In this document: positions 32,312 to 43,453 of the stretch, piece after piece | How the letters are laid out: every line of letters starts with the position of its first letter | Position numbering within the stretch: the stretch's first letter is position 1 | DNA from: Lyophyllum atratum | Taxonomy: Eukaryota; Basidiomycota; Agaricomycetes; Agaricales; Lyophyllaceae | Length of the DNA: 64,000 nucleotides | Assembly (NCBI GenBank): GCA_014905825.1 | Contig: JACGCN010000004.1 | Coordinates: 558,001 to 622,000 of the forward strand | Reading direction: 5' to 3' | Program-made: the position numbers and the translations under genes | Notes under the pieces: model-generated | The model's input: the letters and a program-made list of their open reading frames with translations, nothing else | The model's database searches: none | What the model was told of the DNA's origin: nothing

Positions 32312-33843
32312 ATGGAACAAAAACGCGCCCAGACGTTTGTCGCTACCTTTCAAAACGTCTTTTCCCGGCTGACCACCATCGTTCATAGATTTGAGGCGCT
32401 CGAGGCGTTTATCCACTCACAAAGAGCGTTATTGGCCCGTACACAATCCGACATAGTACGGTTGCATCGGCTGAGAGGCGATGTCACCGCTCGACCCGCA
32501 CATATCATCTCGAACCTCACCGAGGAGGTCAGTCCTGGCCCAAAAATTAATTTGCATGCACATACTGACCAGGCTTCCAGATAAGGGAAACCACGTCGCA
32601 GCTGGCCAATCCATGCGATGCACAGCTCGCATTACCTTCCAACATTGATTGGACAGTCTACGACGCTCACGGTACGTCTCCTTCTCCTTAGCTTCCAGAG
32701 CGATTGTATATATCAGTCGGTCCCTCAGACCCCAAGGCGTTACAAACCATCACCTTCGACGTGCGCCAAAAACACGAGCAACGCAACAAACCCTGTCCGC
32801 ACCAACGCTCCGACCTCTCCGACCTCCAAAAGCTCGTCAAAGACGCCCGGCTCACCATCGTCGACCCCGTCCTCGCCCTCTTCGAATGCGTCTCCGAGCC
32901 CGAGCCCGATGACGAGCCCCAGCAGAAACTAGATCCGGAAGAGGCACGGAGAGAGAGGGAGAGGGAGAAGCTACGGGAGCTGAAGAAGAGGAAGATCAAA
33001 TCGTATGGAGGGTTGGGGCTGCCATCGACATATGGGAGGGGACTGGCCGGAGTGTTTATTAGACATGATGTGGAGGATGAGAGTGTTGAGGTCGATGTCA
33101 CGCTTGATGCTAGCCGGCAGGAGGGGGATGCTATGGACGTGGACACGCCGGCGTTTACCCCATCTTCGTCGACGTCAATTGCACAGCAACAGCCTACCTC
33201 ACCCACAATGCCGCGCAGCCGCCTACCATCTCATAAACTCCAGTCTCAGAATGGAAGTAAAGCGAAGGCGGTATCAAAAATCAAAACGGCGTCTGCTGCC
33301 TCTTCGAAACGAAAAGTGAAGGACCCTACCCCCGCCGACGATGAGTCTGCTTCTGTCCCTGCGCCCAACACCAAATCTGGACGCGGCTCCGACAAACCCA
33401 AGCCCGAGACCTATAAACAAGCCTGGTCGGAGTCGGAGCAGAACATGCTGGAGCAGCTGTTGGAGCAGATCCCGGAGGGAGAGAAGAATCGGTATGTCTT
33501 CCTTTCTTTTCTTCCCGTACTTGCCTTTCTCCTCTGTCTCACCCTTCTCCCTTCTTCCCTTTATTCTCGTTTTTGCCTTCTTCCCACTCGTCCCGTATCC
33601 CTGTTTCTCCTATTCCTCCCTTCTTCCGTTCTTACCTTTCTCCCCTTCCTTCCCTCCCTTCTGTCCCTCTATATTGGTCTCGTGTACGAGGTATGGTGCG
33701 CTGACTTTTGTTGTGTTTTGTGTGAACTCAGGTGGCAGAAGATCTCGAGGGCGATGAATGGAAGAAGGACGCCGAGGCAGGTGGCGAGTCGCGTGCAAAA
33801 GTATTTTGAAAAGTTGAAGAGGTTTGGCATTGGGGATGGATGA
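32312..33843 (+). CDS. ZZZ3-like SANT/Myb-domain protein
   Basis: The ATG at 32312 opens MEQKRAQTFVATFQNVFSRL with a helical N-terminus. Introns at about 32529-32580 and 32673-32716 join NIDWTVYDAHVGPSDPKALQ, then a DUF-like region (FDVRQKHEQRNKPCPHQRSD) and a charged coiled segment (EEARREREREKLRELKKRKI). A Ser/Ala-rich linker follows. The C-terminus is a SANT domain, AWSESEQNMLEQLLEQIPEG / RWQKISRAMNGRRTPRQVAS / RVQKYFEKL, spliced over a 240-nt intron. In animals ZZZ3 (ATAC complex) has the same SANT type (VASQVQKYF) followed by a ZZ zinc finger. Here the protein ends FGIGDG right after the SANT, with no ZZ finger. It is probably nuclear and chromatin-linked; ATAC-like membership is inference. 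Confidence 0.75.
33492..33731 (+). other. Long pyrimidine-rich intron in the SANT gene
   Basis: A 240-nt intron (GTATGT..ACTCAG), about four times the local norm. Its first 180 nt are almost pure C and T on the plus strand. It splits the SANT domain between EKNR and WQKI. A frame stays open through most of it, so intron retention would add a hydrophobic Leu/Pro/Phe-rich insert. Confidence 0.8.
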
Positions 33844-34708
33844 CGGTGGGGCGTGGGCGTGGGGGTTGGATGATTTACTATCATGGAGGTGCCAGCTGCT
33901 TATTTACCCGACAACGTCGAGCCCAATCGCAGCCTCGACTCTTAACAACTTTCAGTAGACGTTGGTCACTGCCCCTGATAATACTCACTACGAGACGCGC
34001 CATCGGTCAGCTCCATCTTGGTTCTGATTCTGGTTAAGCCTTTGAGGTCACTCGGAAGTGACTTGATAAAAAGCCCGTGTACTCATATGAGAATCCTGCA
34101 CCATGAACTAGGCAACATGTCGGTGTGGGTTGCGTGGAAGTTGCATAAATCCAATCAAGTTGAGGGGCTCCAAGAGGGAGGGAGTGATTTGGAGTGATTC
34201 GCGATCGACAGGAGCTCCCAACTCCCATACCTCGCGCCTTGCCTCGCACGGCAAGTCATGTGCTACGAAATTCACTTAAGTTGACTTCTTGTAGTACTAG
34301 TGGCGAAGAAGAATGGCACAGTGGCGGCGATCCTTGACTAGCAATGCTTTGAATGGCTCCCTGAGTACTGGGAGCAAACTGGGAGTTTACCAAGGCGTGT
34401 ACACTGCATGGGTCCCTAAAGATTGGGTTTCGCGTGTTGAGCTGATGTGAGAGGGGGCAGCAGCTTTATGATATCTCGATTGAATGTGTCCGAGCTTGGT
34501 GGACGGAGGTGTCTTCTTTGTCTCGCAAGCATCACAAACTCCAAGTGAGGATTGTGTGTATTAATTCTATGGGTCGAGAAGACACAGATGGTATGAATAA
34601 ATGGATGTATTTTGATAATTCTACCGCACATGCAAGCCTGCTGTAACATCTTGGTAACGTTTAGCATCAGAGATCACTACTTTCGCAGAACAAGCATTGA
34701 CGTACCAT
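33844..34708. other. Intergenic, convergent gene ends
   Basis: Between the 3' ends of the SANT gene (plus) and MAS1 (minus). No gene, RNA or repeat could be supported. Confidence 0.5.
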
Positions 34709-36282
34709 CTAGTACATCATCGAAGACATATCCGACCGAATACGGTTGTAGTCGAGCAGTCCATCAATGCTGCCAAGAGCGGCGAGAGCGAACTATGACA
34801 GAATATGTTAGTCATTGTTAGCGCCTAGATAGAAGAATAGCGCACATCCTTGTCCCACAGATACTTTTGCGCGACACGCTTGATCTCCTCGACGGTAACG
34901 GCGTCAACAGCGCTCTCAATCTGTTGAGGGGTGAAGCGACGACCGCTTGTCACAAGCTGCCTGCCAATGTCTTCCGCCACGGCCGTTGTACCATCAAGGC
35001 TGAGGAGCAATCCTGCCTTCAGCTGGCTCTTGGCCCGCTCGACCTCCACTTCTGTGGGTGCCACGCTCATGCGTGTCCATTCTTTTAGCGTAAAGTGCAT
35101 GAGATCGTCGAGGTTCATCAGATTCTCGGATACCAGGTAGATACCCCAGAGGCCAGTATCGGAGTACGACGTGGAGAAGGACATGAATGAATTGGCGAGG
35201 TTATTGGAGGAGATGATATGTGAAAGACGGGAGGACAGAAGAGGTGAGGCGCCGAGGGCACGGTCCCAGTTGCCGAAGATGCTCTGCATAACCATCATGG
35301 GGAAGTAGTCGGGCGAACTCCAGCCAACACCCTCAACAGCTATGGCGATGTTGGCGGTGGGGATCTCGTCGTCGCGGATGCGGACCTCGGAACCGATGAA
35401 GTTGGTCTTGGGGTGCGAGAGGCGACCAAGAGGGATAGGATTAGGAGAAACGGGAAGTGAAGAGAAGTGTTTTTCCGCAAGCTTAACGAGCTCCGCGTGT
35501 TCAACGCCACCAGTACCGACAAGGACCATGCGGTCAGCGGTGTAGTTGGTCTTGATATACGAGGCCAGATCGTCACGCTGGATGGACAGAATGTTCGCTT
35601 TCGGGCCAAGAATGGTGCGGCCAAGAGGTTGACCTGTAAAACAGGTCAATGATATCCTAAAATGAGGACGAGAACGAGGCATGCATACCTTGGAAAGCAA
35701 CAGCGTGGAGGTGATCAAACACGACTTCCTCGAGCTGTTTATCAACCTCCTGCTGCTCACGCAGAATGACATCCCGCTCGCGTTCAATGGCCGAGTTCTC
35801 GAGCTTGGAGTTCTGGAGGATATCGGAAATGATGTCGACGGCGACCGGGACGTCTTTGCGGAAGCTCTTAGCGTAGTACACAGTCTGTTCGCGAGAGGTG
35901 TAGGCATTTAGGTGAGAACCGAGGTTCTCAACCTCCAGCTCAAGGGAGTGTTGCGACCGACGGTTGGTTCCCTTGAAGGCCATGTGCTCCAGAAAGTGGG
36001 CCGTTCCGTTCGTTTTGTCGGTCTCTGCTCGCGACCCAGCATCAATCCACACACCCACTGTCGCCGTCTGCGCATGTGGCTGTGCCTCGGTGGCTACGGT
36101 GAGGCCATTCGAGAGTGTTGAAACCTCTGTGAAAGGTCCTGGAAGGTGGGTTGCAGTCGCGAATGTCCGTAGTGAACGCTGTGACAATGATTGAACATTT
36201 CATCCTGCAAAACAAGTAGGATTACTTACGGGACTGCGAGTAGCAGACCTAAGGACGCGGCTGAGGACCGTTCGAGACACCA
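34709..36282 (-). CDS. MAS1: Mitochondrial processing peptidase beta subunit
   Basis: Catalytic subunit of MPP, an M16 zinc protease that removes presequences in the mitochondrial matrix. The start at 36282 gives a presequence-like [18 protein letters not shown], spliced to [20 protein letters not shown]. The inverted zinc motif HFLEH lies in [20 protein letters not shown], and the third ligand is in the downstream [20 protein letters not shown] region (E about 76 residues on). A short intron at about 35634-35686 separates AVAFQG from [10 protein letters not shown]. The C-terminal M16 domain includes [20 protein letters not shown]. The last intron (about 34795-34847) leads to [20 protein letters not shown] and the end DMSSMMY at 34709. 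A simple read-through of the last exon would give the wrong C-terminus (DVRYSSI). Length and motifs are complete. Confidence 0.94.
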
Positions 36283-36467
36283 TCGTCGTCGTCGTCCACG
36301 GTGAGGGTAAGTTTTTTGTAACGTACTACTTCGGGATTTCACGGCGCACCCGTCATTCGGTCTTGTCCGGCTGATGTAATCAGACATGTGATCGCTTCAG
36401 CGTCGCCGCTCGTGGCTGTCTGTGGCTGTGACTCTGAGCAAGTTTGGCTGGTTGTCCTCAGGCGTTA
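36283..36467. promoter_or_regulatory. Compact bidirectional promoter MAS1 / archaemetzincin
   Basis: Only 185 bp separate the two divergent start codons, so the genes must share promoter DNA. No TATA box was seen. Confidence 0.6.
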
Positions 36468-37844
36468 ATGTCCTGCGAACACCCCCAGCTCAGCTTCGCG
36501 CCATCCGCCCACGCAGATACAGTGCGCTATTGCAGAGCCACAGCTCAGCAACGCGCGGCAGCGACCATCTCCATCACCACCAGGAACAGGAAAGACGCGT
36601 CGAATGATGAGGACACACTCAATTCCACCTTTCCTGCCCCCCTAGTCCTGCCTGGCGATGATCTGTCGCTGGATCCACGCTATCCACCCCAGAGTCTACG
36701 CTCGTGGCGGCGTGAAAAGGAACGCAACGAAGTGACGCCCAAGAAGAATGTAATCTACGTTGCCGCACCTCCAGAAATTGCCTTTGACGTCGAATTCGTT
36801 CGGGCATGGAGCCGGCCCCAGATACTGGGAACCGCGAGCAGCGTGACAGCACCACGTATAGCCGATGTTATAGACTATCTAACGGCCTTTTATCATGGCT
36901 TACCCGTCAAGCTATTGCCGCCTCCAAAGCTGTCTTTCACGAGTTGGGACGCCGCTCCACCAAAGCGTTCCAAGTCAACATCAAAATCAACTATACCTCC
37001 CTACATTGGACTTAATACCCCGACGGAGTGCGTGCGCATTCGTACCCGGCCCTCGATTGATGGTGTTTTCACCTCACAACTCAACTTAGATGATCTCCTG
37101 GATGCAGCTATCAGTATGCTCCCGCAAGACGCATACGCACTGCTTTTACTCGTTGACCATGATCTGTTCGAGGACGATGACGATTTATTCGTTTGCGGGC
37201 GCGCGTATGGTGGCAGCCGCGTCGCCGTCATTTCTACTGCCAGATACCATCCGATCTTAGACCGCAAGCATAATGTAGAGCGCCAACATGCTTGGCCAGC
37301 TTCACACTGCGAATCATACATGCAAGGATGCTGTGCATCAGCAGAGCGCTCGTTCCCGCGGCCCAACAAGAGAACGAAGACGGATGCGGATCACCCCAAA
37401 TCTCAGGCGCCGACCTTGTTACAGCTAAGTACATCTCCTCCAGAAGAACTCACATCCGCGGTGCAGGCCGCCCTGCTGGCACACGCAAGTTTACCTCCAC
37501 TTGAGCCTTCTCCTTCCCTGGCAGCACTATCCGGTCTGTGGCTCAGTCGTGTCTGCCGCACCGCAGGCCATGAACTCGGCCACTGTTTTGGCATGGACCA
37601 CTGCGTATATTATGCCTGCTCCATGCAGGGCAGTTCCTGCCTCGCAGAGGATGCCAGGCAGCCTCCTTACCTTTGTCCAGTTGATCTGGCGAAGCTGCTG
37701 CATGCTACAGGGACGACGGCGGAGAAACGCTATCAAGCGTTATTGTCCTTTTGCGAAGAGCATAGAGATACTCATTTGTTTGCAGCATTTGCTGCGTGGA
37801 TCCGCACTCGTCTAGCACGCGACTATCCCCAGGTCGCGGCCTAA
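36468..37844 (+). CDS. AMZ: Archaemetzincin-type metalloprotease
   Basis: Zinc metalloprotease of family M54. The ATG at 36468 (MSCEHPQLSFAPSAHADTVR) fits the family's usual short Cys-His start; upstream codons in frame lack an ATG. The catalytic core near the C-terminus reads TAGHELGHCFGMDHCVYYAC, the HExxHxxGxxHC signature followed by Cys-x4-Cys. Then come SMQGSSCLAEDARQPPYLCP with its conserved Met turn and further Cys ligands for a structural zinc. Further upstream are LLLLVDHDLFEDDDDLFVCG (the archaemetzincin core strand) and GGSRVAVISTARYHP. It has no intron over about 1.4 kb, unlike most neighbours. A Lys/Arg-rich insert (PRPNKRTKTD) precedes the catalytic domain. The natural substrate of fungal members is unknown. 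Confidence 0.93.
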   Translation: MSCEHPQLSFAPSAHADTVRYCRATAQQRAAATISITTRNRKDASNDEDTLNSTFPAPLVLPGDDLSLDPRYPPQSLRSWRREKERNEVTPKKNVIYVAAPPEIAFDVEFVRAWSRPQILGTASSVTAPRIADVIDYLTAFYHGLPVKLLPPPKLSFTSWDAAPPKRSKSTSKSTIPPYIGLNTPTECVRIRTRPSIDGVFTSQLNLDDLLDAAISMLPQDAYALLLLVDHDLFEDDDDLFVCGRAYGGSRVAVISTARYHPILDRKHNVERQHAWPASHCESYMQGCCASAERSFPRPNKRTKTDADHPKSQAPTLLQLSTSPPEELTSAVQAALLAHASLPPLEPSPSLAALSGLWLSRVCRTAGHELGHCFGMDHCVYYACSMQGSSCLAEDARQPPYLCPVDLAKLLHATGTTAEKRYQALLSFCEEHRDTHLFAAFAAWIRTRLARDYPQVAA

Positions 37845-38186
37845 AATGTTATCTTGGAAGGAGCTCGGGCAGCCTGTGCAGTTTTTCACGGACGAGTGCA
37901 ACTCATATTATCTCACTCCTGATTGCAGCACGTCAAGCAAGTCGTTCTGACTATTCGTTCGTCTAAACCATCAGACGTCTCATGCGGCAGCATGGCCAAT
38001 TACTCCTTGTCAAGGACGTTGGATATCCTATCAGCCATTTTCGATCATCTATAACCAAGAATCAAGGATACCCAGATTCTGTATCATTGTATACCGCCGC
38101 CCTAACCACGACTTCAGGAGACATGTTCATGTGCTAAAACTTTATTCTCGATCAAGATGGAAAACCTTATGTTATTCTGAATGTCA
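37845..38186. other. Intergenic, convergent gene ends
   Basis: 3' flanks of the archaemetzincin and GH20 genes; nothing else recognised. Confidence 0.5.
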
Positions 38187-40542
38187 TTAAGAGTGTAGAT
38201 CACAAACACCCGGGCGGAGGGCACAATAGTGGGGTTGAAGCGCAATCGCGCGAACGCCTCTTCGAACCATTCGATAACGCAGATCATGCAACCGCGGCAG
38301 GGCAGCATCAACGTTTCGCGCGGTCCCGTCAGGAAGCTTAGCGCCAGTCCAGAAAACCTGAGAAATAGAAAAACAATGATGAGCAAAAGACGAGCGCCAT
38401 GCGCTCCCAAACGGACACTCGCCTCTGCAGAGCTAGCAGCTCGAGGCCAGACAATAGAGTCTAGGTTTTCTGGGGATGACTGTTCTGTCCAGAGGAGCTG
38501 TTGACCTGATAAACGAAGATTGAGCATGGCTACTTGATACAACGGCGCGAGGAACTACCTCCAAGCACCAGTGGCTTTTCTGCCGCGGTGAGATTCGCCA
38601 TAGGATCAAAAGTGTATGACTGTCTACGACGTTAATAGCTGACGCGATCAAACACAGCAGCGCCAAATACCTTCTGCCATGTCTTGAACGGGTCGCACCA
38701 ACTGTTGCTGTAACGACATACACTTGATTAGACTCGGTAGGCGGAATAGAGAAGGAGTCAGATTACCCAGAAGGATCATTTCCGAGCCATTCACCAGCGC
38801 CACAATCCTATGGGAAAGGTTGTCAGAAGTGACCTAAAAGTCGCTATATATCTTCTTACAAGATAAAAGTAATCCGAAGGTGCATGAACAATTCTGAAAT
38901 TCTTCGCGGTCACCGCAGCAGCGTGCTGCGAGGATATCCAAACCCTGCGAATTAATTCATATTCAGCAACGAGTTCCCAGGAGAGTTCGATGACACGAAC
39001 ATCACGATTGTATTCTTCGAGAGCGTCAAGTTATGCTCCAGAACCATTTCTGATAGACATGTCCTTCAGCCACGATATACGGCACAAAAAAAACATGTCT
39101 CTCGACCTTCCCATATGACTGGCGTTTTTCCCAAGTCAATCAGAGCTTTGTGCGAGGCCTGAGTAAAAGTGTTCAAGGCTTGTTCAAAAGTGCGTCCGCT
39201 GCTAGAAAGATCCGCCTGTGTCTGGGAATCCTTCGCATAACAGTTCATGTTCAGCTCATCACCGCCGGTACTGAAGAGCGTCGAGGGCAAGGTTTTAGCG
39301 ATGGACGAGATCATTTGAGCAGTGAAATTCGTAGTGGCGGCTGAAGCCAGACGTAATTGACCGGCAGGTGGCTCATTCGCAAATTCGGTCCATGGGGAAG
39401 CTTGGTTGCAGGCGATATGCTCTGGATGGGAGGCGGCGATGACTGCAGTATGTCCCGGAGTGTCGATTTCCTGTCGCAGAGGACACAACTCAATAAAAAG
39501 CCTACCCGGCGACTAAGTACACTTCTGCTTACCACCAAGACATCAATCCCCCGCTAGATGCAAGTAAGCAGATGTATCATGACAGTAGATCGCAAGGTAA
39601 GTGATACGTACCGCTCCAGCATACGACACGATGTCTTTAACATCAGCTGTGCTGTAGATCTCGCTGGAGGAGTATGCGCCCTTCGCAGCCAACTCCGGGA
39701 ACGCAGGAATAACAAGAGGGAAGCTTTGGGAGTCGGTAACATGCCAATGGAACGTGTTGATCTGAAGATAGACTGTATTCGTCGGGCGGTCATACGGCCG
39801 AATTAGGATCGCAAACTCGCCTTCACCCAGCTCATGGCATCGAGAGTCCGTTTGATATCAGCGACTGGGAAGCTAAGAAAGGTTACACCAGCTCAAATAT
39901 GCTAACCGAAAACGGCCTCACAAGTTTCTTGCGGTATCAAGCATGAATCCTCGGTACGGCTGCCAGCATAGTGAGGATCGATCGCAGGAGGCAAACATAC
40001 ATATAGTAACTCACGTAGGCAGGAACATCGTTAACAATCTTGACCGGAGCCTGATACGTATACGTGACACCCCCAACGTCATACCAAAGCTGTCCAAACG
40101 TCGTAAGGCCCCTGAACAGCCCCAGCGTCGAATTCGCCGTCAAAGCAGCAGCCGTCCCATCGCTCGGAACAGTGAGAGAGTACCCTTCACTGCGTGTTCC
40201 GATAGGCAGGACGGCTTCGACTGCAATCGAGCGAGGAGTGGCGGAATTCAACAAGGAGATGGAGAGGCTGGGCAGAGTGTGCGCCTTCCCTAACGCTGCG
40301 GTATCATTCGCACCACGTCCGACAGCGAGCCGTTGGAGTTTGTCTGTGTGGAGGTACGATTTCGCTTGCTTGACGGCATCAAGCAGATCCTGGGGCGGGT
40401 TGTTGATCTTGACGTTGATATCGAAATTCGAACCGAGCTTCACGAGCGTTGTCCCTGTATGAAGATTCCTGGGGATGGGCCAGAGGCCGAGTACGCTACA
40501 CGGGGCGATAGCAATGCAAATGAGCAGGATGGGCAGCATCAT
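38187..40542 (-). CDS. Secreted beta-N-acetylhexosaminidase, GH20
   Basis: Removes terminal N-acetylglucosamine from chitin oligomers and glycans outside the cell, in cell-wall recycling or chitin use. The start at 40542 gives a signal peptide MMLPILLICIAIAPCSVLG, then LWPIPRNLHTG. The GH20b-like N-terminal domain holds LFRGLTTFGQLWYDVGG. The GH20 barrel follows over many short exons: INTFHWHVTDSQSFPL (about 39750), EIDTPGHTAVIAASHPEHIA, and the catalytic Asp-Glu pair in STGGDELNMNCYAKD (about 39250). The later KTPVIWEGR and GGQQLLWTEQSSPENLDSIV motifs complete the active site. It ends LRPGVCDLHS at 38187. It looks complete; the splice pattern in 38540-39070 was read only roughly. Confidence 0.92.
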
Positions 40543-40976
40543 GGTGAAGAGCGACTTGGATGCTTGCGCTGTTTTTATATAGAGCTGTACTCCAGAAGAG
40601 AAGATGTACTAGCTCAGCGGGTAGGTAATCATGGGGCAGGTACCGCATGGACCGTGTATATTTTGGTTCGGAGTCGGGGCAGGTTGTCAATATATGACAT
40701 AGTAGAAGATGGCAGAAGTCTAAGACATCCATGAGCCATGTGGCATGGAAATTGATAACCCTCCTGATCGACACTATCACTCACACACCCCTTGATCAGA
40801 TACTGCTATTGATACACGCAGGAAGTACAACAGAAAACAGGTCGACGATGATCCTATCGACATACACATGGCTCGTGGTGGATTACGCAGCATAGCTAGG
40901 CCTGCTGGGAGGCGTGTAAGATCCATAGGATAATATGAGCACACGGACAATACAGAATGCCATGCCTGTGGACAGC
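40543..40976. other. Intergenic upstream of GH20
   Basis: Promoter of the GH20 gene and 3' flank of the lipase gene. No other gene seen. Confidence 0.5.
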
Positions 40977-43152
40977 TCACAAGCCCTCATCGTACAGCTT
41001 TCTCGACAACGCCACATAAAACGTTTCCAAGTCTTTCTTGGACGCCAACTCATTCTTCATCCGACTCTTACCCTCCTGATCCATATGTTTCTGCATCTCA
41101 GAACGGATGCCATCGTCCCCATGCGTCTCCGCAACACTCACAGCCACCTGCGCCTTCACCTGCGCCATAACCTTACTCTTCCCACCAATAATCGAGGGCG
41201 ACGGTACCTGGTCCGTTAGCCAGTCAAAGACAGCGGACAGCCTGTCGGTGGTCGACTTGATGATAGCATCGTCTCTAGCACTCTCCCGCTTTCGTTCCTC
41301 GTCGCGGCTTGTTGACTTGGGGTGGTCGCCGCTCGCTTCTGCAGCTTTCGCCTCGGCATCGCGCTGGATCTTCTCCTCCTTCTTCCACGCCCCAACGAAA
41401 CGTCCCCAATCCGGGAGTCCCCACCCATCGCCATTGATAGTCCGATGCCCTGCCGTGCTAACGCCTAACCCGATGGCAGGAATGGCAGGTAGGTCCACGC
41501 CGAATTCAATACCTCGAGCACCTCTCATCTCCCAATCTACAATATATCATGAGCAAGTTCGATGGAACTGAGAGTAAGTGACTCACGATCACAACCCTCC
41601 ATGATTCCCAAAAACTCCCCCCACCGTGCGCTCTGTACCGTCACCAACCCATCGTTACCCCACTCCCGTTCCTGTGCCCACAGCGGCGTGCCGGCCGACG
41701 TTCCAGACCCCATTTCCTGCTCCCAAAGCGCTTTCATCTTGCCCCGATGCTTCTCTTCCATCCCATCCAGCACCATCTTCGGCAACCAAAACGGATGCCA
41801 AATGCTGACGCCTGCCATCCGACCCGCGACGCTGAAATACTTGACGGTGGGGTCATCGGGTGTATTGGGATTGAAGACCTCGTTTAGATAATGGGATGTG
41901 AGGTTGGCGTATGCCGGAGAGTCTACTATGGATAGCAAGAGAGTCGTGAACGATGAGGGAAGAGATGAGAGAGACAACGAGAAAGGTGTGTCAGGCTTGG
42001 CCCCCGATACGTCGTCACTTGATGGTGGTGGCACCGTTACATGAGTCTTTGCCATTTCCAGCTCTTGTTGACGTAGTTTACCGATCCCGATGTTTTCCTT
42101 GGGAAAAGTGAGTCCCGAACGCGAAAGGAAGACACGGCGACTTACAGTACACCAATCCATGAACGGACTTCCTCGATGGGGAGTACTGATAGTGGTCAGC
42201 GACAACGGAGCGTATTCTTCCGGTTTTATATGTGTAATGAGATGTCGACAGTCAAGGCCCCCCATAGAATGGGCCAAAAAGTTAACGCCTCGGCCGCGAG
42301 CTTTGTGCTGAAGTTGTCGATCCAACATATCAGCGCGTGAGGTGATAGAACCAGTTCTGCAAGTAAAACGAGTCAGTTAGGTAGTGACGATGGGCTATGG
42401 GTGACTGACCCAGGGACGGATGTGACTATTACCTCTGCTCGAACAGTGTCGCGCAATACATTCAGGACATTGGACCAGTAGTGCATCCTCATACTGGGGA
42501 ATTTGAGTGGCCCCCGGGAGTCAAACCCATAAAGCCCTGGGTAGTGTCAGTACACGTTTGTAGTGAACCTTCCAAGCACATACCATGACAGAGGACTATA
42601 GGATATCGGGGAGTGCGAAGAGGATCACGCAGGGCAGGGTTCTGGATCAGCTGATGGATTGTGTCAAGAGGTGCCGGAGCTTGTGGGGGTTCTGGCGGCG
42701 GCAAGTTGGTCGGTGTGTCTGATCGCCTGCTCTTCTGCGGTTTCGGAGGCGGGGGTGGGTCCTCTGCATGCATTGGCGAGTCTTGTTCAGTAAATGTAGA
42801 CAGTAGGGCAGGCCATGACCAGCGTCGGCCTTGCCAAGGTCGTGACCCTGAGTCTGCTGTACATCGTTAATTACAGAGTATATTATAGAAAAACGGAAAT
42901 ACCATGTAGGGTGGGCGCTGTAGCATCTGAGCGAACAAGTCTATGCCAGTCCCAAGTGCTTCGTGAGGTCCGCCGCGGCCAGCCGTGTCCTGCCAGGTCG
43001 TCGAAAGGAACTCCAGGGTTTCTCGGGCGTTCGTCGTCTAGTTTGGCCTGCTTGAGCAGGAGATATTGATTGGAGATGGAGAGGGTGGAGATTACATTAA
43101 CGATGCGACGGAGGACGAGGACGACATGGGCTGGAAAGTACACACTGTTCAT
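40977..43152 (-). CDS. TGL2: TGL2-like mitochondrial/triacylglycerol lipase
   Basis: Alpha/beta hydrolase that cleaves acylglycerols; the yeast homologue Tgl2 is mitochondrial. The start at 43152 opens MNSVYFPAHVVLVLRRIVNV, a hydrophobic and basic N-terminus suited to targeting. The lipase core starts PRYPIVLCHG, then LYGFDSRGPLKFP after an intron, SRADMLDRQLQHKARGRGVN, and the nucleophile elbow FLAHSMGGLDCRHLI (Ser in HSMGG, about 42265). ISTPHRGSPFMDWC follows. Later parts include VKYFSVAGRMAGVSIWHPFW and a His-bearing stretch, GLGVSTAGHRTINGDGWG, that may hold the catalytic His. The last 100 residues are charged and helical (EEKIQRDAEAKAAEASGD). The insert between elbow and His is long, as in other basidiomycete members. 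The exon join near 42860 was checked; a short one near 42120 less so. Confidence 0.85.
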
Positions 43153-43453
43153 CGTCAGCGTCAAAAGCAAACGTTGGGGATCTGTTTTTGACGCGCTGTG
43201 GCACGTGACATGCTCTAATTAACGATATCATTCAGAAGGATCTCTCATGGACAAGCCTGGACGGGCTGCATCGTCGTTGTCCGCGTGCTCAGTGGCAGCG
43301 CATGCCCTGACAGTGGTATGTGTATTGGCAGATCCGGGTGATTTACAGTGGTCCATCTTTCCAATGAGGCCGATAAGCTTGGAAAGGTCACATGATCTAT
43401 TACAATTTTTGGAATCGTCGTCCTTGCATCCATTCGGTCTTGTTAAAGTTTCA
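43153..43453. promoter_or_regulatory. Shared promoter TGL2 / UTP7
   Basis: 301 bp between divergent start codons. A CACGTG box lies at about 43202-43207. An open plus-strand frame runs through it in phase with UTP7, but it starts at an ATG with no conserved sequence, so the ATG at 43454 was preferred. Confidence 0.5.

Noticed and set aside
34825..34862. MAS1 ending DVRYSSI
   Set aside because: A standard intron there leads to [20 protein letters not shown], the conserved MPP-beta C-terminus.
36444..36467. Archaemetzincin start 24 nt upstream
   Set aside because: That codon is not ATG. The ATG at 36468 gives the family-like MSCEH start.
43247..43453. N-terminal extension of UTP7 from an upstream ATG
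   Set aside because: The 69 extra residues show no conserved character and would occupy the divergent promoter. The internal MDALIAKADA start matches the usual UTP7 beginning.
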